Program-made: the position numbers and the translations under genes
Notes under the pieces: model-generated
What the model was told of the DNA's origin: nothing
Database searches by the model: none
The model's input: the letters and a program-made list of their open reading frames with translations, nothing else
Source: Streptomyces sp. S4.7
GTDB lineage: Bacteria > Actinomycetota > Actinomycetes > Streptomycetales > Streptomycetaceae
NCBI RefSeq assembly: GCF_010384365.1
Contig: NZ_CP048397.1
Span: 1,550,001-1,614,000 of the forward strand
DNA length: 64,000 bases
Reading direction: 5' to 3'
In this document: piece after piece, positions 58,751 to 64,000 of the stretch
Numbering within the stretch: position 1 is the first letter of the stretch
Layout: every line of letters starts with the position of its first letter

Positions 58751-59812
58751 CTATCCCTGCCCCTGGGCCGTGCCCCGGCCCGTGCCCTGACCGGCGCCCC
58801 TGCGGTTGCCGCCGGTGCGGTCATGTGCCGGGGCCTCGGTCGGTGTGCCGCGGTAACAGCCCACGGTGTAGGGGAATTCCAGGGTTGCGCTGTAGTGGTA
58901 CATCGTCGTCTCCTTGCCGTTCCACATCACCTTGCTGGTGCGCCCGTGGCAGCCGTCGAGGTCGGCGTTGGTGGGCAGGTTGCCCTTGTCGTCCCGCTCG
59001 ACGTAGATACCGAAGCCGTCCAGCGCGTACCCGACGAGGGTCGAGCCCTTTTCCGTGGCCACTGAGAGGAGACAGGACGGAATGTCATGGTAGTGGTAGT
59101 CCTCCGCGCCGTCGGGATGGCCGTCGCACAGGTCCTGGGTCTCGTGGGCCGCAGCGTCCCGTCCCGCATCGTCGAGGGCGTTGTAGAGGTAGACGCCGTT
59201 CTTGAGGATGCCGATGGCTCCCATGGAGAGGCAGCTGACGTTGTCGGCGAGGCTCGGGGTGAGCGGCAGGGTGAGATGGACGGTCTTCGACGCGATGGCG
59301 TTCGGGTTGGTGTCGTACTGGTAGGCCGGGTCGGACTGCTGTATGGGGAAGGTACCGGTGCTCTGGTGCGTCGGCAGGTCCTTGGAGGTGATGACCCGGG
59401 AGTCGCCCCGGGCGGTCTCGTCGTACTCGGCGTCCGGCCAGCTGTGCTCGCCCTGCACCTGCACCTTCGAGGTGGAGTCCCACGTCTTGTTCGCGGTGTC
59501 CATCCAGGGGCCGTCGTGGCGTGCCCCGCCGGGACGGAAGGAGGTCTGGCACGAGTAGACGGACCCGGTCTGGGCAACGGTCGAGACCTTGTCGTCGCCG
59601 AGCGGGATCTGCTTGGGGTCGGTGACACCGGACCAGGTCGCGGGGACGCCTCCGCCGGCCACCGACGGCGCCGGGCTCACGGACTGCCCGGGCGAGGACT
59701 GCTGCCCAGGGGAGGAGGGGACCGCGGACGCGCAGGCCGCCAGCAGCACCGTACCGCTCGCCATGGCCAGCCCTCGCAGCGCGAGCCTTCCAGATTTCAC
59801 AGACGCGGTCAC
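58751..59812 (-). CDS. YHYH-domain lipoprotein
   Basis: 353 residues. Signal peptide with lipobox (SGTVLLAAC, about residues 18-26), so it is a surface lipoprotein. The YHYH domain: MGAIGILKNGVYLYNALDDA, CDGHPDG, the name motif in DYHYHDIPSCLL, GYALDGFGIYVERD, and HYSATLEFPYTVGCYRGTP near the end. YHYH proteins are of unknown function, possibly metal- or copper-linked. C-terminal tail is Gly/Gln/Arg-rich. Downstream of and on the same strand as the two-component genes (177-bp spacer), so it may be their target. Confidence 0.85.
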   Translation of the reverse strand: MTASVKSGRLALRGLAMASGTVLLAACASAVPSSPGQQSSPGQSVSPAPSVAGGGVPATWSGVTDPKQIPLGDDKVSTVAQTGSVYSCQTSFRPGGARHDGPWMDTANKTWDSTSKVQVQGEHSWPDAEYDETARGDSRVITSKDLPTHQSTGTFPIQQSDPAYQYDTNPNAIASKTVHLTLPLTPSLADNVSCLSMGAIGILKNGVYLYNALDDAGRDAAAHETQDLCDGHPDGAEDYHYHDIPSCLLSVATEKGSTLVGYALDGFGIYVERDDKGNLPTNADLDGCHGRTSKVMWNGKETTMYHYSATLEFPYTVGCYRGTPTEAPAHDRTGGNRRGAGQGTGRGTAQGQG

Positions 59813-59989
59813 GGTCGTTCCTTTGCTCGGGAGGGTGATGACGGGCCGGACTCGGAGTCACGGGCGACGCGGCCCCGGGCCTTGCCGGTCCGTCGAGCGA
59901 GAACGTTGGCAGTCTCAGGGGTGCGAGCCGCTGAGGCCCTCCTGAAGATTGGCTGAAACCTCACGCGCGACCGGTTTGCCCGACGTCGG

Positions 59990-61399
59990 CTACCGGGGCA
60001 GGCGCACCAGGAAGGTGGAGCCGCCGCCAGGGGTCTCCAGTGCGGTTACAGTCCCATCGCAGCTGCTCACCAGCGCCGCCACGATGGCGAGCCCAAGACC
60101 TGATCCCGTTCCGGACCGCGTGCGCGCCCGGGAACCGTCGGGGCGGAAGAAGCGCTCGAAGACGTACGGGCGGTCGGCGGCCGTGATCCCGGGGCCGTTG
60201 TCGATCACCCGGATCTCGGCTACCGGCCCGACCGCCTCTGCGGTGATCCGGGTGACGGTGCCGGGCGGTGTGTGGTTGCGGACGTTCGCCAGTAGATTCC
60301 CGATCACCTGCCGCATCCGCAGCGCGTTCGCGCGGGCGGAGACCGCCGGGCCGGTCGCGAGGTCCAGTTCGACCCGGTGGCCGGTGCCGATGGCGCGGTG
60401 TTCCTCGACCACGTCCCATAGGACGTCTGCCACCTCCACGTCCGTTTCCACATCCGGGTCCGCGGCCTCGTGGTCGAGCCGCGCGAGGAGGAGCAGATCC
60501 TCTACCAGGCCGGTCATCCGCTCCGTCTCCGTGGCGATCCGGGACATCGCCCGTTCGAGCAGTGGGCCGGGCGGCAACCCTCCGCGGCCATGGAGCTCGG
60601 CGTAGCCACGGATGAGCGCCAGAGGTGTGCGCAGTTCGTGGGAGGCGTCGGCCACGAACTGCTCCAACCTGAGCCGGGCGGCCTCGCGAGCGGTGAGGGA
60701 GGCGTCGAGCTGGACGAGCATGCGGTCGAACCGTGCGGTCAGCCGTCCGACCTCGTCGCAGGTGGCGCGCGGCCGGGTACGGCGCGTCAGGTCACCGGCC
60801 GCCACCGCCTCCGTGGCGTCAACCAGGTCATCCAGAGGCCGCAGTTGCCGTCGTACCACCCACCAGCCGACGCCGGCGCCAAGTGCCGCGACCGCGCCGC
60901 CGCCGAGCAGCAGGCTCCCCAGCAGCAGGTCGGTCGTCCGGGCCGCCTCCACCAGCGACACGGCGAAGACGGTCACGCCGCCGTCAGGTCGGCGGACCGC
61001 AGTCCAGTGGTACTCCAGCGTCCTGTCCACGCTCCCGACGCTCCTGATACGGCCGTCCGGGCTGCCGGACAGCGCCGCCTTCCAGGAGACGTCCGGCAGC
61101 GGATCCAAGTCCCCGGTCAGCTCAGAGGGCACGGCCTCCTCAAAGCACCCCCGCGAGTCGAAGCGCAGCAGGGCGACCTGCCGGGCCGGAGACTGGTTCC
61201 CGCCCGGCCGGACCACCCCGGACTGCGACGACTGACCCGGCTGTGCCGACTGCGGCTGGGCGCGGGCGCGTAAGAGCCGTGCGTCGGCCTCGGCGACGAG
61301 GTTCGACCGGGTCCACCACAGGGTGCCACCGCCCAGAACCGCCACCGACCCGGTGAGCAGCACGGCCACCAGGAGGGCCAGACGCGCGCGCAACCTCAC
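59990..61399 (-). CDS. Sensor histidine kinase
   Basis: 469 residues. Membrane segment at ~5-30 (LALLVAVLLTGSVAVLGGGT), extracytoplasmic domain of ~120 residues with a single Cys in RFDSRGCFEEAVPSE, second membrane segment ~155-180, HAMP with RRQLRPLDDLVDATEAVAAG, then HisKA (phosphorylated His in VADASHELRTPLALIRG, about residue 255), N box NLLANVRNHTPPGT, G1 VIDNGPGITAADRPY, F box FERFFRP, G2 RSGTGSGLGLAIVAAL. GTG start 3 bp after the response regulator stop; operon with it. Confidence 0.93.
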   Translation of the reverse strand: MRLRARLALLVAVLLTGSVAVLGGGTLWWTRSNLVAEADARLLRARAQPQSAQPGQSSQSGVVRPGGNQSPARQVALLRFDSRGCFEEAVPSELTGDLDPLPDVSWKAALSGSPDGRIRSVGSVDRTLEYHWTAVRRPDGGVTVFAVSLVEAARTTDLLLGSLLLGGGAVAALGAGVGWWVVRRQLRPLDDLVDATEAVAAGDLTRRTRPRATCDEVGRLTARFDRMLVQLDASLTAREAARLRLEQFVADASHELRTPLALIRGYAELHGRGGLPPGPLLERAMSRIATETERMTGLVEDLLLLARLDHEAADPDVETDVEVADVLWDVVEEHRAIGTGHRVELDLATGPAVSARANALRMRQVIGNLLANVRNHTPPGTVTRITAEAVGPVAEIRVIDNGPGITAADRPYVFERFFRPDGSRARTRSGTGSGLGLAIVAALVSSCDGTVTALETPGGGSTFLVRLPR

Positions 61400-61402
61400 G
61401 CC

Positions 61403-62128
61403 TCAGCCCTCCGACCGCAGCACGTAGCCGAATCCGCGTACCGTGTGGATCAGGGCCGGACCGTGCGCGTCCACCTTCCTGCGCAGCTGGCTGATGTGCA
61501 CCTCCACCAGGTTGCCGTCGCCCCGACCGGGCTCGACATGCCCCCAGACGGCTTCGATGATCTGCGCCTTCGACAGCACCTGGCCCAACTCCTGGAGCAG
61601 ATAGCACAGGATCCGGTACTCGGTGGGGGACAAGACGATCTCCCGGCCGCCCCGGGTCACGCGGTGAGCCCGGTCGTCCAGCACGAGGTCGCCTATCTGC
61701 CACAGCCGGTCCGCCCGGTCGGTCCGTCCGCTGCGGCGCAATACCGCGGCGATCCTGAGTGTCAGCTCCTCCAGGCTGAAGGGCTTCGTCAGATAGTCGT
61801 CGCAGCCACGGGCGAACCCCGTGCGCAGGTCGGCCCGGCCGTCCCGGGCGGTGAGGAAGATCACCGGCAGCTCACAGCCTGCGCTGCGCAGCCTCCCGCA
61901 CACCTCGAACCCGTCGAGGTCGGGCAAGGTGACATCGAGGATCAGCAGATCACACTCGGGAGTCGGGCCGTCGGACAGGCAGTCACGGCCGCTGCTGAGG
62001 GTGGCGGTGTCGTACCCCTCGTACCGCAGCGACGCCTCCAGCAGCTCGGCCATCGGCTCGTCGTCCTCGACGAGGAGGATCCGGGCACGTGGCCGCCTGG
62101 CGTTCGCTCCCGGGGTCGTCATAGTCAT
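61403..62128 (-). CDS. OmpR-family response regulator
   Basis: 241 residues. Receiver domain with the acidic pair in LLVEDDEPMAELLEASLR, phospho-acceptor Asp in LLILDVTLPDLDGFEV, Thr/Ser region FLTARDGRADLRTG and Lys in YLTKPFSLEELTLR; then an OmpR winged helix with LSPTEYRILCYLLQELGQVL and HISQLRRKVDAHGPALIHTV. ATG at 62128; an upstream extension to 62416 is not coding. Leads the kinase gene by 3 bp. Confidence 0.94.
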   Translation of the reverse strand: MTMTTPGANARRPRARILLVEDDEPMAELLEASLRYEGYDTATLSSGRDCLSDGPTPECDLLILDVTLPDLDGFEVCGRLRSAGCELPVIFLTARDGRADLRTGFARGCDDYLTKPFSLEELTLRIAAVLRRSGRTDRADRLWQIGDLVLDDRAHRVTRGGREIVLSPTEYRILCYLLQELGQVLSKAQIIEAVWGHVEPGRGDGNLVEVHISQLRRKVDAHGPALIHTVRGFGYVLRSEG

Positions 62129-62274
62129 GCACGGGATGGTAAGACAGCGAACTGTGGGCTCCGGCAGTCCCGGGCCCCCTCGCGAGCGGTACTGGGCATC
62201 GGACCGTACCCCGGCTGCAGCCGTTCGCCGCAGCCCAGGCACCGACGTCCGGCGTCCTCGAACACTCCACCAGG

Positions 62275-62640
62275 TGAGCACCACCGTAAACGACTTGAAG
62301 CACCTCGGACGCGACGCCGCCGAGCTCACCGCGCTGGCCGACCACGGTCCGCCCACGGTTTGGTGTTGGAGATGGTCGCCGGTCCCCTGGCGGGGATGTA
62401 CGACCTCAGCGGGCACGGCGGGCTGCTGTTCGCCTTCTTCGCGACGGTGGCGGAGAACGAGCGGGAGAACATCGGAGAGTCCACCCTCGAAGGCCTCGCC
62501 CCTGCGGCCCGCAAGAGCAAGCCCGGCGGCGGCCTCCGGTCGTCGCCGACGACATTCTGCACACCGTGCTGCGGCGCCGCGCCGCTGGCGAGTCCGTCCA
62601 GCACATCCAGCCCGACCTCATCATCCCGCTCCGGCCGGGC
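62275..62640 (+). pseudogene. Serine recombinase (resolvase type), broken
   Basis: Pieces in three frames read as one recombinase: VNDLKHLGRDAAELTALADH, then LVLEMVAGPLAGMYDLSGHG and LLFAFFATVAENERENIGES, then RPPVVADDILHTVLRRRAAG-like and ESVQHIQPDLIIP. At least two frameshifts, near 62343 and 62525. It is the middle part of a Tn3-type resolvase/invertase-like protein: the catalytic Ser region and most of the C-terminal part are missing. It marks past mobile DNA in this islet. Confidence 0.7.
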
Positions 62641-62893
62641 GCACTCCTGACCGCTCAAGATCTCAGCGAGGTACGCGACGGGCTTCCGGATCGGCTCAGC
62701 GGGACCGATGGAGCCCTTCACGGACCGCTCGGGGTTCTGGGCTGCGTACCAGCCGCGGTTGAGGCGGACCCGTGCTCCGGTTTGCGGGGATAGCTGTCGA
62801 ACGGTGTGGCCGGGGCACCGGTGTTGTGCCCCAAGAGCAGCCGCACGGCCTTACGCATCCTCGACGGTCTGGTCCCCGCCGTGTGGTTTCCCG

Positions 62894-63073
62894 GGCGGCC
62901 TGGGCAGCACCCACCAGGACCCGGAAGCCTTCGCCAGTCTGCTCGACGACGTCGAGACGAAGCTCTTCGACCGGCTGCCGGACGAGACCTGGGTCTACCC
63001 GGGACACGGCGACGACACCACACTCGGCGCCGAGCGCCCGCAACTGCCGGCCTGGCGCGAACGCGGCTGGTAG
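62894..63073 (+). pseudogene. C-terminal remnant of a second MBL-fold hydrolase
   Basis: Reads FPGGLGSTHQDPEAFASLLD, ETKLFDRLPDETWVYPGHGD and ERPQLPAWRERGW to the stop at 63073. It corresponds to the last ~60 residues of the MBL protein at 57573-58226 (FPGGPGRTTEPEEF, DLETKVFDVLPDETWVYPGHG, ending RARGW), including the last metal-ligand His, but differs in many codons, so it is a diverged paralog, not a fresh duplicate. The N-terminal metal site is gone. Confidence 0.75.
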
Positions 63074-63136
63074 GTCGGCGGCTGGTAGGTCGGTACGCGG
63101 CCGGCGGACCCGGCCGGCGGATCACCGGCACGTACG

Positions 63137-63172
63137 GACCGGGGTGAGCGGCTGTCGCCGCTCACCCCGGTC
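63137..63172. terminator. Terminator after terC
   Basis: Perfect 16-bp stem (GACCGGGGTGAGCGGC / GCCGCTCACCCCGGTC) with a TGTC loop, 46 bp past the terC stop on the minus strand and also after the MBL remnant on the plus strand. Confidence 0.8.
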
Positions 63173-63217
63173 GGTGTTTCCCGTACGCCGTTGTCCCGTA
63201 CGTCGCGCCTCGTGCGG

Positions 63218-64000
63218 TCAGGCCTCGATGTCGGCCTTGTCCCCGGCGTCCCTGCCCTCGGCCGCCTCGCGCTCCGCCTGCTTCTTGGAGGTGATCAGGC
63301 TGGTGATCGTGGTGATGATCAGCACACCGCAGATGACGGCGAGCGAGAACGGGATGGAGATCTCGGGGACATGGATCCCGCTCTCGTGCAGTGCGTGCAG
63401 CACCAGCTTGACGCCGATGAAGCCGAGGATCACCGACAGGCCGTAACTGAGGTGGACCAGCTTCTTGAGCAGGCCACCGATCAGGAAGTACAGCTGCCGC
63501 AGTCCCATCAGCGCGAAGGCGTTGGCGGTGAAGACGATGTACGGGTCCTGGGTGAGGCCGAAGATCGCGGCGATCGAGTCCAGCGCGAACAGCACGTCGG
63601 TGGTGCCGATGGCGAGCATGACCACCATCAGCGGGGTCAGCACGCGCTTGCCGTTGTTCCGGATGAACAGCTTCGTGCCGTGGTACTTGTCGGCGACTCC
63701 GAAGCGGTTCTCGATCGACTTCAGGAGGCGGTTCTCCTCGAACTCGTCCTCTTCGTCGTCGGAGCGCGCCTCCTGGATGAGCTTCCAGGCGGTGTAGATC
63801 AGGAACGCGCCGAAGAGGAAGAAGACCCACGAGAAGCTGGCGATGATCGCCGCGCCCGCCGCGATGAAGACGGCCCGCAGGACGAGGGCGATGAGCACAC
63901 CCACCAGCAGCACCCGCTGCTGGAGATGTGAGGGCACCGAGAACTTCGCCATGATCAGGACGAAGACGAAGAGATTGTCGACACTGAGCGACTTCTCGGT
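63218..64000 (-). CDS. TerC-family membrane protein, 5' end outside the window
   Basis: 260 residues are visible, normal length is about 330. The frame is open to the right edge: its first visible part reads TEKSLSVDNLFVFVLIMAKF, the TerC signature with the conserved Asp/Asn, so ATG at 63952 is internal. Further motifs: ALDSIAAIFGLTQDPYIVFT, ANAFALMGLRQLYFLIGG and GFIGVKLVLHALHE. Multi-pass membrane protein linked to tellurite resistance and to metal (Mn) export to secreted enzymes in other bacteria. Own terminator downstream. Confidence 0.93.
   Translation of the reverse strand, partial: TEKSLSVDNLFVFVLIMAKFSVPSHLQQRVLLVGVLIALVLRAVFIAAGAAIIASFSWVFFLFGAFLIYTAWKLIQEARSDDEEDEFEENRLLKSIENRFGVADKYHGTKLFIRNNGKRVLTPLMVVMLAIGTTDVLFALDSIAAIFGLTQDPYIVFTANAFALMGLRQLYFLIGGLLKKLVHLSYGLSVILGFIGVKLVLHALHESGIHVPEISIPFSLAVICGVLIITTITSLITSKKQAEREAAEGRDAGDKADIEA

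Noticed and set aside
58344..58790. 148-codon plus frame in the spacer after the MBL gene
   Set aside because: Overlaps the 3' end of the YHYH gene, Arg/Pro-rich, no ribosome site or recognisable motif.
57573..63073. MBL copies as a recent direct repeat bounding the islet
   Set aside because: The 180-bp segments are similar in protein but differ at many bases; not a target-site type duplication.

Overview
The window looks like a core chromosomal segment of a Streptomyces species. GC is very high, GTG and TTG starts are common, and the gene order (suf operon, ctaA/ctaB, tkt-tal-zwf-opcA-pgl, pgi, secG-tpiA-pgk-gap, whiA-yvcK-rapZ-uvrC, uvrA) is the conserved actinomycete arrangement. WhiA, RbpA-type, OpcA and mycothiol-type proteins support this. 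Three accessory zones interrupt the core.

Layout. 1-833: 3' two thirds of an OleD-type macrolide glycosyltransferase, cut by the left edge. 834-5531: nested mobile DNA, made of a decayed Tn3-type transposase remnant with a 38-bp terminal repeat at 5494-5531, interrupted by an IS630-type element (2235-5493). That element carries a divergent winged-helix regulator and aldo/keto reductase between 34-bp inverted repeats. 5561-12382: the suf Fe-S assembly operon (sufR-B-D-Rieske-sufC-sufS-sufU-sufT), with a perfect CTTAGG-N4-CCTAAG dyad upstream of sufR. 12432-17866: an ABC exporter, heme A synthase, an amidohydrolase, a small conserved protein and heme O synthase. 18215-24787: pentose-phosphate operon. 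24997-28791: a decaying locus with one frameshifted gene and two truncated genes fused by a deletion. 28863-33884: two PH-domain membrane proteins, pgi and an MFS exporter. 33996-38086: an RbpA-family protein, secG, and the lower-glycolysis genes tpiA, pgk and gap. 38261-40588: secreted M14 carboxypeptidase. 40777-45914: whiA, yvcK, rapZ, uvrC. 46019-46447: Rieske lipoprotein.

46592-53560: a compact NRPS locus inserted between uvrC and uvrA, next to a broken sugar kinase. In transcription order it has a stand-alone carrier protein, a stand-alone adenylation protein, then one C-A-T-reductase protein. Specificity residues read by hand suggest valine on the first A domain and proline on the second, with reductive release as an aldehyde or alcohol. 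I consider this the most promising system here. 53660-58226: uvrA, a mycothiol-dependent isomerase-type protein and an MBL-fold hydrolase. 58751-63073: an accessory islet with a YHYH lipoprotein, an OmpR-type two-component system, a broken serine recombinase and a broken second MBL copy. 63218-64000: terC, cut by the right edge.

All coordinates and motifs were read from the sequence. Family assignments rest on recall of known proteins; no search was run. I saw no tRNA, rRNA or CRISPR array.
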